Positions 36,201 to 46,118 of a stretch of 64,000 nt of DNA are shown here, in pieces (the first letter of the stretch is position 1; the number at the start of each line of letters is the position of its first letter). Origin of the DNA: Macrocystis pyrifera. Lineage: Eukaryota > Sar > Phaeophyceae > Laminariales > Laminariaceae. The translations under genes were made by a program, and so were the position numbers. The stretch is from positions 7,134,523 to 7,198,522 of the forward strand of contig JASSKH010000024.1 in assembly GCA_031763025.1 (NCBI GenBank), given 5' to 3'. The notes under the pieces are model-generated. The model worked only from the letters and a program-made list of their open reading frames with translations. It ran no database searches and was not told where the DNA came from.

Positions 36201-39200
36201 TCCCTGCCAGCCAATTGGTGCCTCCGTCGTGGCTACGTGAGCAAGACCTCTCGTCAGATCTCACATGATAAGGCGATGATCTAAGCGAACTGATGTACCT
36301 CGTCGATGGCCGTTCTTGGCCGGTCCTCAGGGGGAAACGCGAATGGACTGGCGACTGGTCCGACAAGTCCGAAAAGTGGAGCGATGGCGTGCGGAGGGAG
36401 CTGGGCTGGAGCGAGAAGAACGACGGCACCTTCTGGATGACGTGGCAAGGTGATTGATCTGCGCGGCGTGCATTTCACTTGTTTTTTTGGCGTTGTTTCG
36501 TGGCCTATGCACCCCTCCCCCCCCCCCCCCTCCCGCCAAGGTCCGTCCCGGTGTTGTAGGAATACGAGGGTCTATGGTCATACGGCTACGGCCATGTATG
36601 AACATGAATACACCCCCCCCCCTATATATCGGTTAGGTTGGCGTCGGTTGGCGACGACGCCGTAAAACACGCCTCTCACTGCGCGAGCTAGAAAACCAGG
36701 GCACCTTTTTTTTGTTTTTTGTTCGCGGTCACCACCGGTGGCGGTCGAGTTAGATCATTCTTGTACTGGGAGAACCCTAACTCCGCACAAGGGGGATGAT
36801 CGTATCACGTAATGTGTATATGGTGAGGCACCCACGAGACAGTTACATGGTGAACCCATTACTGTCTCTGGAAGTGGCCGCACCAGAAAATAAATCCATT
36901 CATTGACGCTGTCATCCATAGATAAGAAAATCCACCTCTAAAGCGGTTCGTAGTAGGATGCAGCTCACCCTTCATATGACTCGCCCAACACCTCACGGCG
37001 CTTTGCGCTTGGGGCAAGCAATATTTGCCTGGTCGGTGAAAACCCGACGTGCTCTGTCCCGGCATTGTAGGGATGGGAGGGTCTATGGTCATACGACTAC
37101 GGCCATGGATGATACTGAGTACGCGGGATGCGTGGTCAATGGTCAAATGAACTAAGGCAAGCAACAAATGAGTACGCCCCCCCCCCTCTCCCCAAGCTTT
37201 CGTGTGGGGGCAGGTGGGTACGCTACCGTTGAGCTTGCCATGAGCAATTTGTCGCGTTTGTACTCATGACTCCTTTGGATTCTCGATTCTTCTGGTGTGA
37301 CGGAGGAAACGTGGTTCTTCGCAGCCCTGCGCACGAGCCCTTGTCATTGTGGCCACTGGGCGATTGCACCTCCGACCTGGACGTCGAAATAGCGGCTGCA
37401 GCAGTGGTGGGACGCATGAAAATCGGAGCTTCTCGCTGCAGGCAGCACGCGTAGGGACACGTGCGTGCGAAACAGAAACAAAAACGGTGTTGTTGGAGGA
37501 AGAGCCATGGAACAGATACCCTTGCGGCTCCTGGCACGTTTTTTAGCGCTGCAACGCTCTGCCCTCTGAGTCTATCTTTCGCGCCTCGGGCGGATCACTG
37601 ACAGATGATCCAGTCCCAGTTCATGATCTAGATATCTCAAGGGAGGTACGCTCCTGATGCGTGCGATTCCCAGTTCATGATCTAGATATTTCAAGGGAGG
37701 TACGCCCCTGATGCACGATCGTATAGTAACTCTCCTGTTGCCGGGTGGGACCCGTATGCTCCGCATGGTCTAGCGAACGCCTCCTTGGTTGGATATGTGC
37801 TACGCAGATCCTGCACAATCTTTCATAACGGCTGGCAGGTAAAGAACTACATTGTCCACAGCAGGTCATGATATGTCCGAGGTGATGGTGCTACCATTTC
37901 TCTTTGCCCTTTGTTGCCGCTACCGCGCTGCCGCCCTGTTTTCCAGATTTCATGACCCGATTTGAGCTTGTGGACGTATGCAAGGCACGGAGGGCCTGGG
38001 GGCACGCCAGCGTCGCGACTCAGGTGCTGCCGGGGCTGGAAGGCTTCAGGTGCGGCACGAAAGCGCAAAGCGTGTCCTGTCGTCACGGCGCATCATCGCA
38101 CACAACGCACGCTGCGGTAGAAGTTTCTTTACACGCAACTTTCCCGAGGCTCCTTCCTCGCTTGAGGAGCTCAATACGCATCACCCAAAAACGGCTTGCG
38201 GAAAAGTGTACGCTCAACCCTTTTTAGGGCCGCCGTCCCGTTTTGGAGACAGACTATTACGGGGGACCATAGTAAATAGGACCTACGGTACGCACAAAAA
38301 CCTATATATTTACCTATTTTTACTAACAATATTTGGTCCTATTTACTATGGTCCCCCGTCATAGTTAGAACTCCGTACAAAGTGTAAGCGTAACCGCTTT
38401 TAGCACCGCAGTCCCGTTGTGTTGGACAAAACTATCACGGGGGACCATAGTAAATAGGACCTACCGTCCACACAAAAACTTATATGTATTTACCTATTTT
38501 TACTGACAATATTTGGTCCTGTTTACTATGGTTCTTTGTAATAGTTCTAATTGCAGTGGTTTTCCCCCATAGCGGGTCTGCAGTGCTAAAAGGCTTATCA
38601 ACCCGATGAGGGATAATACCGATGGTGAGGGTATATATCTCCTTTTTTTTTGGAGGGGGGGGGGGCTCCTCCTGTCTTGAGGGGCTCTCCACCTCACCCA
38701 AAAGCTGACGAGAACGAGAATAAAAAAAACGGGGGGAAGGAACCATCCCATGGCCTGGGCGTACGAGGCTTGCCTTGTTGTAAAACATTGCTGTAATGCT
38801 GCCTTTTTTTAACGATATTTGGCATGCCTTATTGAGAAATATTGCTGGACTAGTGCCATTCCAGCGATATGATGTCACATCAACGAAAGAATGCCGGTCC
38901 GACGATATTGGATACCAGGTATTACGCGGGGCCATAGTAAATAGGACCTGCGTTACACACAAAAACCTATATATGTTCCTATTTTTGTCTAACAATTTTG
39001 GTCCTATTTACTATGGTCCCCCGTAATAGTTCCTCGGTTGGCCCGTTGAGGACTGCTGTTCCATTGTGGGGATAAATTACTTGGAATTAGAGTCAAATTT
39101 AGGGACGTGTGCAGTGCAGTACTAACAGGGTTGAGGAGCCCCATCGGTCAGAAATATTGCCTGGTGAGGCAAACAAGTGATGACTATTCGCAGGCACGGG

Positions 39201-42200
39201 CAAGGCAACACGCTGGGGTTGGCGTTCGCCCCCGTGCTTTCCAAATGTGCCCTCCGCCACATAGCACCAGGCGCAGGGACCTAGAGCTCTGTTTTCGTTG
39301 AGTCACATTGTTTGCACCAGCCTGTAGCGCTGCACGGGGGGGTGAGGAGGTTGGGGGAGAGGGGCGAGGATGTACTCGTTATCATGCATGGCCGTAGTCG
39401 TATGACCGTGGACCCTCGCATCCCTACAATGCCGGGACGGAGTACGTTGGGTTTTCACCGACCAGGCAGACATTGCTTGCACTAAGCGCGAAGCGAAGCG
39501 TGAGGTGTTGGGCGAGTCTCATTGGCTGCTTGCCTATGTCATTCGACCATTGACCACGCATCCCTGTCGAGACGGAACATCGTTCCTACTCCTAATAGAG
39601 ACACCTCCAACAGTTGGGCACTTGCTACGTTGTTTCCATGTATTGCATAGAAACGTTTTGCTAATAGTATTCCCTTCCTGTTGGGGGAGGGGGGGGGGGG
39701 GTACTCGATTTGGGGGGGGCAATGCCCCTTGCACTGCACAACCTGTTGTCGTTACGTTCTGCGACACCTTATGTTGGACTGGTGTTTGTGGCGGACTTGT
39801 GTGTATGCAGACGTGCACACGTGGTAGTAGTGCTCGAGCTCTGCCGCGCCTGCCGGGAACGGGCGGTAGGACCCGTGGCGTTCTGATGGAGGGCCGTTTC
39901 GGCACGTATGTTGTGTTTTCCGACAGCCTCACGCCGCTCTGAGACTCCTTTATTGTTTCGCGAGGCGCATTCGAGAATCTCTACTGGTTTTGTAGTGCGG
40001 CATTCGAGTATGAAAGCAATGCTGTACGAGTACTACGGGTTTTCATGGCACGCTTTCTGTGTACTTCGTTGTGTAGCAGCGTTCTACTGCAGTAGCTCTA
40101 TGATCGAGCTCAGTATTTGTTTTGTGGCGTATTTGTTTGAGCTGCTTTTGTCTCGTGTATTTTTTTGCTGTTGTTGTTGACCAGCTCTCTCTTTATACTT
40201 CTGGCACATTTGTTTCGTGCTGCTTTTTCGAACCGTCCTTCTTCTTGTTGTTGAACAGCTCTTCACCTTCATCGCGTTTGTTTCGTGCTGCTTTTTTCAA
40301 CCGTGTTTTTCGTTGTTAGTTGAATAGATGTTCATTTTTAACGCGTTTGATCTTGTGCTGTTTTTTTTTTTTACGGTTTTTGGTTTCCTACCTGTTGTTG
40401 AACAGCTCGTTCCGTATCCGACCCCCGGCGAAGTGCGGAGACGAAGACACTTCGACCACGTGGGCGTACCTCACCGTGGTGCAGCCCACGAAGCGAGGCC
40501 GCAAGGACAGGTAAGGCCTGCCAAAAAACCACTCTCGCGGTGGATGGAGTGTTGCGTTGCGGGGGCAGGCTGAGAAGACTCTGTTCTGCGCTCTGCCTGT
40601 TGTGAGCTTCGTATGATACGGCCGGCCGCACGCGTGCGTGTTGTGTTTACGATTTGTTTTTTGGCACGCGCGCGGGTCGGACCGGGCCGGCGGGAGCGGG
40701 CGTGTGCTTGGTTTCATGCATGGCCGTAGTTGTATGACCATAGACCCTCGCATCCCCACAAATGCCGGGACGGAGCACATCAGGTTTTCACCGTTCAGGC
40801 AGACATTGCTTGCACCGAGCGCGAGGCGCCATGAGGTGTAAGTCGAGTCGCATGAAGGGTCAACTGCATTATACTAAGAACCGCTTGTGAGGCGGACTTG
40901 CATATGGATGACAGCTTCAATGAGTTAATTCATTTCCGACGCGGCCATTTCCAGGGGGGAGGTGGGGGATATTCCCTCGCAAAGAGGGGGGCGTACTCAT
41001 TTGTTGCTTGCCTTAGTCATTTGACCATGACCACACATCCCTTTCGAGACGAAGCACCGTTCCTACTCCTAATAGAGAAACCTCCAACAGTTGAGCGCTC
41101 ATTACGTTGTGTCCATATGTTCCATATTACGGGGGTCCATAGTAAACAGGACCAAATATTGTCAGTAAAAATACGTGAATATATAGGTTTTTATGTAGAT
41201 CATTGTTTGTTAATCTTATCCCCTTCCTGTCTGGCCGCCTGCGGCCACCATCTATCTCCTAGGATAGCGATCGTTTTATCGCTGCTATCTAGTGTATCAA
41301 ACTCCCCCATGTCGCATTCGTCCATTTACCTCATATCCTCTTCTAACACATCCCGCAAGGGGGGGGGGGGGGGGGGGAGGCGGTCACCGGATTTTCCGGA
41401 GATATGTAGATACAGCACGGCCCGCATTATTGGCAATTGTTTGCCCATTCGTCAAAGCAGACCGCATGGAAGCTGTTGGGCCTTCAGCACGACCCTTTTT
41501 GTGTTGCGGTGCAATTGTAACCGGCTAGTCGTGTACCGTTGCTGCAGACGACGCGAGCGGGGGGGGATCGGAGGGGAGGGGGGGGGGAGTTGGGAGGGAA
41601 ACGGCCGGCACCACCTTGCGGCATACCGGTGCTGTTGGAAAGCCGGTTTCAGAACTCGGCTATCTCAAGCGCAGGAAGTCGAGGTCACGAGATACAAGGG
41701 GGGCGGATAGGGAACAGACACCAATAGCGCACAATGAAGAGTCGGGCTCTCTTGAGACATTGTTTGCATCTGCGATTTTTGTTTGAATGCACGCCTGCCC
41801 GGTCCTCTGCCTTGTTCTGCCTCGCCCTGCTTACGAGCAGCTACTGGTACAGGGCGCTGGGACTGCTCGTTACCGAGATCGGTGATTCCGGCGGGGCCAA
41901 TGGCATCAGCGACAGCTCTGGAATTATGGTGGCTGCCCGTCTCGGTGGCTCGAAAAGGTGTTTGCAAAACGAAAAAAAGTGAAACACCCGTCTCGCTTTG
42001 CCTTCCCTGCCGCGGCTGGATCGAATCAGGATAGTTTTTTATCAGCAAATTGCTGCGTGAGAAGAGAAGAGGGAGCAGTACCCCGGTCGCCAGGACCGAA
42101 TAACGTTGTAGGAAGCCCGTCGGCGTCAGTCGTGCTGCATTTTTGGACCGGGAGCGCCTCTATTACGTTGTTCCCTTTTTGGTGTGGTCGCAATAATAGT

Positions 42201-45200
42201 TGAGGTGCGTCTTTTGAAAGCTTGAGACCGTTCGTAGCTGGGTCAACAGTGTTCTCAAACCTCAGACATCGCTTCGGCTAGATGGTCTCTTTGAAGGTGA
42301 CGGTCCTTGCACAAGATGTCCCCCGCCCCTGATGCCGCCTTCTATGCATGTTTTCCTTGATTATTCGAAGCCTTTCCTGGAAAGCTAATAAGCCGCCCTG
42401 CCCCCCACCATGCCAAACCAAACTCCAAGGTCTGTGTCTTGTGAGGTGTTCCTGAAGAGTGGCAGGGCGTACATGGCTTCGGTTGTGTGTCTGAGTGCTG
42501 AGCCCGGCCGCCCTCGACGGGAGATCTCGCCGAGCGTTTCTCTTTCATCGTCGTCGGGGTTTTCCTCTTGTCCCTCGACCCCCGGGTTTCAAGGGTTTCG
42601 CGTGATGGCCTATAGTGCTCATCCGGTGCAGGTGAGCGGATTGCGTGTTTACGTTCGAAACGTTAGTTCGTCTGTGGATTTTTATCGATATGCCTCTCTC
42701 CTCCGCCCTACTGTCCCACTCGATGCAACGCCTATCCCCCCCCCCCCCCCCCCCCCTTTTCACGGCGGGGGCCGTACGAAATGCGTACTATACACGGTAG
42801 TCAGTGCGACGTACGTACCTGGTATGTTTTTTGTTGGCCAGGGTGGGCTACTGTGCCGCTCAATCCCGCGGCATATTTGACGAAGCTCATGAATATTCTC
42901 GAGACCCTTCTCTCGAGAGCCAATACGCGGTCGGCCACTGTCTTGAGTCTTTAAGCCTTACCGCCGCCATCGTCTACGCGTTTTTGCGGGGGGGGGGGCT
43001 CGCCGGTCACCCGAGCAGGTGACTCCTGCGGAGATGCGACCGGAAGCGGCGGGATATTTCCGCGTCGGCCCCTCCCTGCACCAGGCGTTGTTACGTCGTT
43101 GCCTCGGGGTGAGTGAGAGCCGCGGTTGCGGTCGCCGTCGCGCGTTCGGCGGTAGAATGATGTCGTTTTGTTTGGTTTGGGGCGGGGGGGGGGGGGGGAG
43201 GGGGGCGATACTCTCTCTTTTGTAACTGTGTCCGTGGTGAGCAACCACGGTAAGGTTCTGGAAGCTGTCGGACACGATTTTCCGTGAGGTTGTGACGTGT
43301 TCGCCTGGCAGCCCGTTATTGTGAACTTGCGAAGGAAAATTGTCACAGTTGGCCATGTTGCATGACCATATACGTGGGGCACAGTGATCTCTGCAAAATA
43401 ATAAACTTTTGAGTGGTGGTTCCAGCCAACTCGAACAGAAGCGCACTTGACATGGGTCAACCCTTGAGCCACCCGGACGTTCCTGCACAGCTATCCTTTC
43501 GACGCGTCGCGAGGTTTCTATCAGAAAATGAGGCATTCTGTCCCCATGCGTTCATTTCATACGTGCGGCGTCCATAGGGCAGAAGGGGATCATGCGCTAT
43601 CTTGTGGGACCCCCAATCCCTGACCATCCACGCCCACCAACCTTGCGTTACGATGCCATGGGTACCGCGTGTTTGATCGTCGGCAGGACAATCTGGCAGG
43701 CTCCGCACAGGAGGCAGACAGAGGCCGGGTTGAGTCATTCGCGCTGTGCAGGCGGGCCGCCCTGGTGTTGGTGTCGACGGGGGGCAGCGCGGTTTTCTTC
43801 GTGCTGATGAACGCCGGGTGCGATGTCGTGAGGAGCAGTAGGGATGTGTGGGGGGCGTCATATAACGTACCAACGTTTCTCGGTGTTTTATCCTGTTCTC
43901 TCTCTCTCTCTCTCTCGCTTAAGTCCCTTCCCAAATGTGGCCAAGGGTAAAGAGGCAGCAGTGAAGTAAGTCACTGTGTACCGGCAATTTTGGTTGCAGT
44001 TGATTGAACCTATAAAAATGTGACCCGGCCACATGTTCATGCGAATGTTGCGCGCCATGTGTGGTATTCGAAAATACTGACTGCTGTGCTGCCACGAAAC
44101 CTGGTAACGGACTGCGATCAAATGGCGAAGACGATGTGTCTGAACGTGATGTTTCTGCTCGGCCTGTCGATGCTTCTCTGGATAACATGTCTGTAAATTC
44201 CGTGCGTGAAGAGGATTCCACTAGTGGATCAAGCCGGACTCATAAACGTGTCGACCCGCGCTGTGTTATCTTTCGTGGGCGCGCTGCACGCTTCTGTTTG
44301 CTTTTACGCGTGATTTTAATGTTTTGGTTCCCTTCTTAGTTCACTCCCCACCACAAGGTAGAGAGTCGGACTGCAGGCCAGGTGTGGCGTACCCAGATGG
44401 GTCTTGGGAACGAGGAGCTCAACGGCTTTTTACCTGCTCTATTCATTTATTTTCATCGCCACTGCATGGCCATACGCAGTGATATCCACTCAGAGTTCGC
44501 ACGCACCAAAGACCCTAAGCATCACACGCACATAGCACCCATCTCACGGCTACGCCGCTCATTCAATTTGTTTTTAAAATAAAATATTCCAAATACGCCA
44601 GCTATGAGTTCTATAGATTGAGTGGATAGTACTCAACATCTTGAAATTTATTGATTTTTTTACGAAGTTCATATTGCCAGACAGTAATTTTTATCCCGCT
44701 CGGCGCTGTTTGTTCTTGTCACGCTTTCGTCGCCCTGTTTGATTTTCCCCGCCACTTTCTCTGCCGTTATCGACGGCAATGCTTCTCTATGAACAGCTCG
44801 ACGGAGGTTGCGCTAAACCTGAAGATTACTTCTCTGGAGGGGGGCACCGTCCGCGCGCCGACGCCGACTTGTGACTCGAACAGCGTTTCGGCAAAGTGCC
44901 CGGCATCATCCCAGAAGATAGTCCTGGTGCTCGCTCGAACTGGTAAGGACTCATGCCATCACAGGGGTAGCACTATTGCCTTCTGAGGCAACATTTTCTA
45001 TCTGTTGAGCTCTTCAAGTGAGCAACTAGCAGTTAGTATGATACGTTTACTATAGTACGTAGCATATTTTTGTATTTGGACTACTTCAGCGCATAAAAAA
45101 AAAAATTGATTGCATTGCGCGAACAAAAATGTTCGAAGTCATGTTCCGGATAAGATAATTAGCTCCATGTGTGAGGAGGTCAGAAAATAATAAGCCACCA

Positions 45201-46118
45201 CCCTACCGTGACATTGCTCTAAGTGCGTCAGGGCGAGCGCAGCCGGACGAGTCGTAGCGGGGGGGGGGAGCGCGCGATAGTTCCCTAGGTTTACCTCGGG
45301 GTTCTATAGCGTAATTGCCGTAATTATATATATAACTCTCCTGCTGCATTGCCGCATGCCCCCTCCCCCGAGAAGAAAATTATAGTCTACGAGCGTTTTT
45401 ACGTAGGCACGTGGATTTTTCGTACGCGTGCGTAAACATTCTCGTCCATTGTCCATCTCAACTTGTACGAGGAAATAAAGCAACGGTACCCTCGTAAACA
45501 ATGTCCCCCATTGTCCTTCTCAACGACGAGGGAAAAAATTCAAGAGCAACTTTTGTGTGCCACCTGTCTCCTTCAGCCGCGCGTACTCATGACTTACATC
45601 CCGTCGGGGGGCGGGTGGGTGGGTGGGGCGAGGTCTAGCTCGGATGGTGACTGTTGTAGCACTACATCGGTGAAACGGAGCCAGTTGCTCTCTTTTTGTT
45701 TTGGCCTTTCGACGTGATCCTCGTGGCGCCGTTCGCCTCATTCCATATTTCGCTTTGCCCCGTTTTTTATCTTCCTTGTTTCTCATTTCGTCTTTTGTGT
45801 ATGTATGTGTTTGTGGAAATTTGGAAACTTCTTCGTACAGCGGACTACGGGACGTTTCGGCACGCTTTCTTCTACCGCGTGATACCTCCAGCACAATCAC
45901 GACCGCCACCACCACCACCACGGTCACCACCACAGCGATCGCCACGGCCTCCATCGTCAACGGCGGGCGAGCCTACGGGGAGAACACGTCGCGGCAAGAG
46001 CGTGGTTCCGCCCCCGCCATGGACGTGGGAGCCGGATGTATCGACGATTGTTCTCTACGGCCAAGCGTGCAATGCTCTCCGCGCCAACAAGCGCAGCAGC
46101 AACAGCAGCAGCGGATGA
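21364..46118 (+). CDS. UBA-like/GRF zinc finger/calpain-type cysteine protease
   Basis: Eighteen exons are proposed: 21364-21753, 24291-24347, 24955-25070, 26013-26085, 27040-27190, 28858-28987, 30353-30455, 31578-31671, 33524-33575, 34596-34753, 36331-36449, 37947-38049, 40406-40510, 42430-42631, 43019-43108, 43687-43827, 44807-44942 and 45841-46118. All junction phases agree, and with one base restored in exon 5 the total is 832 codons plus stop. Domains in order are a UBA-like helix bundle (residues about 1-38), a low-complexity linker with a basic GRKRQR, a GRF zinc finger, the calpain protease core (QGAVGDCWFLAG, GLVSTHAYSVLE, RLVRVRNPWG), C2-like calpain domains and a Pro-rich tail. It would be a Cys protease working on specific substrates; the UBA-like and GRF parts hint at ubiquitin and nucleic-acid contacts. 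No EF-hand (PEF) domain is present. Exon 5 carries a frameshift. Exons 2, 15 and 16 and the 5' border of exon 17 are the least certain. Confidence 0.9.
22479..22820 (-). repeat. tRNA-derived SINE, copy 3 (calpain intron 1)
   Basis: Nearly full-length copy with the longest tail: an uninterrupted 31-base A run (T at 22479-22509 on the plus strand). The long pure tail suggests a young insertion. Confidence 0.85.
23570..23677. mobile_element. MITE copy 3
   Basis: Arms read ACGGGACCATAGTAAATAGG and CTATTTACTATGGTCCCCCG. Lies in calpain intron 1. Confidence 0.85.
24134..24243. mobile_element. MITE copy 4 (B-type arms)
   Basis: Left arm ATCACGGGGGTCCATAGTTA and right arm GCTATGGACCCCCGTAATAG. It differs from A-type copies at matching positions in both arms. 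It ends 48 bases before calpain exon 2. Confidence 0.85.
24955..25070 (+). CDS. Calpain gene exon 3: GRF zinc finger
   Basis: Encodes EHVRCKCLTRAKVVTVSK, AGANQGRLFYGC and VTRACNFFK. The C-x-C, N-x-G-R-x-F-Y-x-C and C-x-F-F spacing is the GRF zinc finger that binds nucleic acid in Topo III alpha, APEX2 and NEIL3-type proteins. It is joined in phase to the calpain exons. In many GRF fingers the residue after FF-x is Trp; here the next exon supplies Phe. Confidence 0.8.
26358..26388. repeat. AAC microsatellite
   Basis: About ten AAC units in calpain intron 4. Confidence 0.85.
26506..26616. mobile_element. MITE copy 5 (B-type arms)
   Basis: Arms CTATTACGGGGGTCCATAGT and ACTATGAACCCCCGTAATAG. 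Lies in calpain intron 4. Confidence 0.85.
27040..27190 (+). CDS. Calpain gene exon 5: catalytic Cys, with frameshift
   Basis: Follows exon 4, which ends FKPQDIRQ, and opens with GAVGDCWFLAGLAVVSERP; the nucleophile is the Cys at 27055-27057. After LSDKG the frame must change to read CYEVNLFKDGRWE. The change falls in a run of six G at 27153-27158. Seven or four G would restore the frame and also make the exon length fit its flanking phases. Confidence 0.85.
27287..27395. mobile_element. MITE copy 6 (B-type arms)
   Basis: Arms CTATTACGGGGGTCCATAGT and TAACTATAGACCCCCGTACT. Lies in calpain intron 5. Confidence 0.85.
27446..27487. repeat. CTG x14 microsatellite
   Basis: Fourteen perfect CTG units in calpain intron 5. 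Confidence 0.95.
28440..28800. repeat. GATCT/AGATCAT-rich dispersed repeat, copy 1
   Basis: Shares blocks such as GCCGGGTGGGACCCGTA, CTCACAACGGCAA and AGATGATCTACAGTA with the stretches at about 35820-36100, 37580-37890 and 51880-52130, and in part with 18690-19040. It ends just upstream of calpain exon 6. Confidence 0.6.
28858..28987 (+). CDS. Calpain gene exon 6
   Basis: Encodes VLVDSWLPCKDPSR and LLPAFAKASNNQIWPCIVEK, the conserved calpain stretch that follows the Cys subdomain. Confidence 0.9.
30353..30455 (+). CDS. Calpain gene exon 7
   Basis: Encodes AFAKQHGSYEAISGGHVCEA and FEALTGAPTETVML, matching the A-Y-A-K-x-H-G-S-Y-E-A-I-x-G-G block of calpain cores. Confidence 0.92.
30645..30754. 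mobile_element. MITE copy 7
   Basis: Arms TATTACGGGGGGCCATAGTA and TTATTATGGTCCCTCGTGAC, slightly eroded on the right. Lies in calpain intron 7. Confidence 0.8.
31154..31263. mobile_element. MITE copy 8
   Basis: Arms CTATTAAGGGGACCATAGTA and TTTACTATGGTCCTCCGTAA. Lies in calpain intron 7. Confidence 0.8.
31578..31671 (+). CDS. Calpain gene exon 8, GC donor
   Basis: Encodes DDDSDANWAKMLSFSQAEF and PMGCATSWDPS. Phase at both ends requires the exon to stop at 31671, where the intron begins GCGAGC. This is a GC-AG intron. Confidence 0.85.
32602..32619. repeat. G homopolymer in calpain intron 8
   Basis: Run of about 18 G followed directly by CGTACTCATTTGTCGC, the side block of the G-tract-bracketed repeat. 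Confidence 0.8.
33257..33500 (-). repeat. G-tract-bracketed repeat, copy d
   Basis: Full minus-strand copy between a C run of about 27 bases on the left and a C-rich stretch at 33464-33497 on the right. The right C tract lies just upstream of the acceptor of calpain exon 9 and looks like its pyrimidine tract. Confidence 0.8.
33524..33575 (+). CDS. Calpain gene exon 9: catalytic His
   Basis: A 52-base exon between TCATCAG and GTAAGA encodes GLRDMGLVSTHAYSVLE. The His codon is at 33555-33557. Confidence 0.92.
34596..34753 (+). CDS. Calpain gene exon 10: catalytic Asn
   Basis: Starts V-R-E-L after ATGCAG, passes an Ala/Glu/Arg-rich insertion, and ends RLVRVRNPW at a GTGAGG donor. The Asn codon is at 34746-34748. 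Confidence 0.9.
35080..35152. mobile_element. Small inverted-repeat element (AAATATAA arms), copy 1
   Basis: Ends CTCTGGGCGCAAATATAAAA and TATATTTCAGGCCAGAG are inverted. Similar elements lie near 55300-55377 and 63838-63913. Confidence 0.55.
35318..35570 (+). repeat. G-tract-bracketed repeat, copy e
   Basis: Plus-strand copy with G-rich tracts on both sides, in calpain intron 10. Confidence 0.8.
35820..36100. repeat. GATCT/AGATCAT-rich dispersed repeat, copy 2
   Basis: Shares TGCCGTTATGAGG, ATGCTAGATCATG and CTGCCCTGAAGTATC blocks with 51880-52130. It lies in calpain intron 10. Confidence 0.6.
36331..36449 (+). CDS. Calpain gene exon 11
   Basis: Completes RNPWG and continues KREWTGDWSDKSEKWSDGV, then GWSEKNDGTFWMTWQ. 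This is the Trp-rich block that closes the calpain protease core. Confidence 0.93.
36509..36622 (-). repeat. G-tract-bracketed repeat, copy f (short)
   Basis: Only the GGCCGTAG end of the element is present, still between two C runs. Confidence 0.65.
36860..37195 (-). repeat. G-tract-bracketed repeat, copy g
   Basis: Long minus-strand copy including the distal GACGCTGTCATCC block and the side block with AACAAATGAGTACG, with a C run at the right end. Confidence 0.75.
37580..37890. repeat. GATCT/AGATCAT-rich dispersed repeat, copy 3
   Basis: Contains a near-perfect internal duplication of TTCATGATCTAGATATCTCA and the GCCGGGTGGGACCCGTA block. Confidence 0.6.
37947..38631 (+). CDS. Calpain gene exon 12 and start of intron 12
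   Basis: Exon 12 is 37947-38049. It encodes DFMTRFELVDVCKARRAW and ends GLEGFS when joined to exon 13; it is the link from the protease core to the C2-like domain. The remainder of the range is intron carrying MITE copies 9 and 10. Confidence 0.75.
38254..38364. mobile_element. MITE copy 9
   Basis: Arms CTATTACGGGGGACCATAGT and ACTATGGTCCCCCGTCATAG are nearly perfect inverted repeats. Confidence 0.9.
38432..38544. mobile_element. MITE copy 10
   Basis: Arms CTATCACGGGGGACCATAGT and TTACTATGGTTCTTTGTAAT. It lies only 67 bases from copy 9 in the same orientation. Confidence 0.8.
38920..39029. mobile_element. MITE copy 11
   Basis: Arms TATTACGCGGGGCCATAGTA and TACTATGGTCCCCCGTAATA. Lies in calpain intron 12. 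Confidence 0.85.
39333..39720 (+). repeat. G-tract-bracketed repeat, copy h
   Basis: Plus-strand core plus the side block containing CATTCGACCATTGACCACGC, with G runs at left and right. Confidence 0.75.
40406..40510 (+). CDS. Calpain gene exon 13: C2-like domain
   Basis: Encodes SFRIRPPAKCGDEDTSTTWA and YLTVVQPTKRGRKDR before a GTAAGG donor. This matches the beta-sandwich that follows calpain cores. Confidence 0.82.
40690..41125 (+). repeat. G-tract-bracketed repeat, copy i, with side block
   Basis: Core at about 40712-40960 with a G-rich right end, followed by another copy of the side block (TTGCTTGCCTTAGTCATTTG) up to the neighbouring MITE. Confidence 0.7.
41125..41198. mobile_element. 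MITE copy 12, right end missing
   Basis: The left arm TATTACGGGGGTCCATAGTA and core are present, but the right arm is lost. Confidence 0.75.
42430..42631 (+). CDS. Calpain gene exon 14: C2-like domain
   Basis: Encodes VFLKSGRAYMASVVCLSAEP and ends GFRVMAYSAHPVQ at a GTGAGC donor. The G-F-R-x-x-x-Y-S ending is typical of the calpain beta-sandwich. Confidence 0.8.
43019..43108 (+). CDS. Calpain gene exon 15 (probable)
   Basis: Thirty codons in phase, from GAGCAG to a GTGAGT donor, encoding VTPAEMRPEAAGYFRVGP and a helix ending ALLRRCLG. Support is the splice signals and phase; family similarity is weak. Confidence 0.55.
43687..43827 (+). CDS. Calpain gene exon 16 (probable)
   Basis: Encodes a segment ending CRRAALVLVSTGG and SAVFFVLMNAGCDV. 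The strand-like V-L-V-S-T and F-V-L-M-N-A blocks suit a second C2-like domain. An alternative acceptor at 43705 keeps the same phase. Confidence 0.55.
44807..44942 (+). CDS. Calpain gene exon 17
   Basis: Encodes VALNLKITSLEGGTVRAPTP and ends QKIVLVLART at a GTAAGG donor, in phase with exon 18. A better pyrimidine tract precedes an AG at 44796, but that start breaks the phase. Confidence 0.65.
45841..46118 (+). CDS. Calpain gene exon 18: end of C2-like domain and Pro-rich tail
   Basis: After a long pyrimidine tract and TACAG, the frame reads ADYGTFRHAFFYRVIPPAQS, then a Pro/Ser/Arg-rich tail to TGA at 46118. A second frame is open across the same DNA and runs to 46624. Confidence 0.65.
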
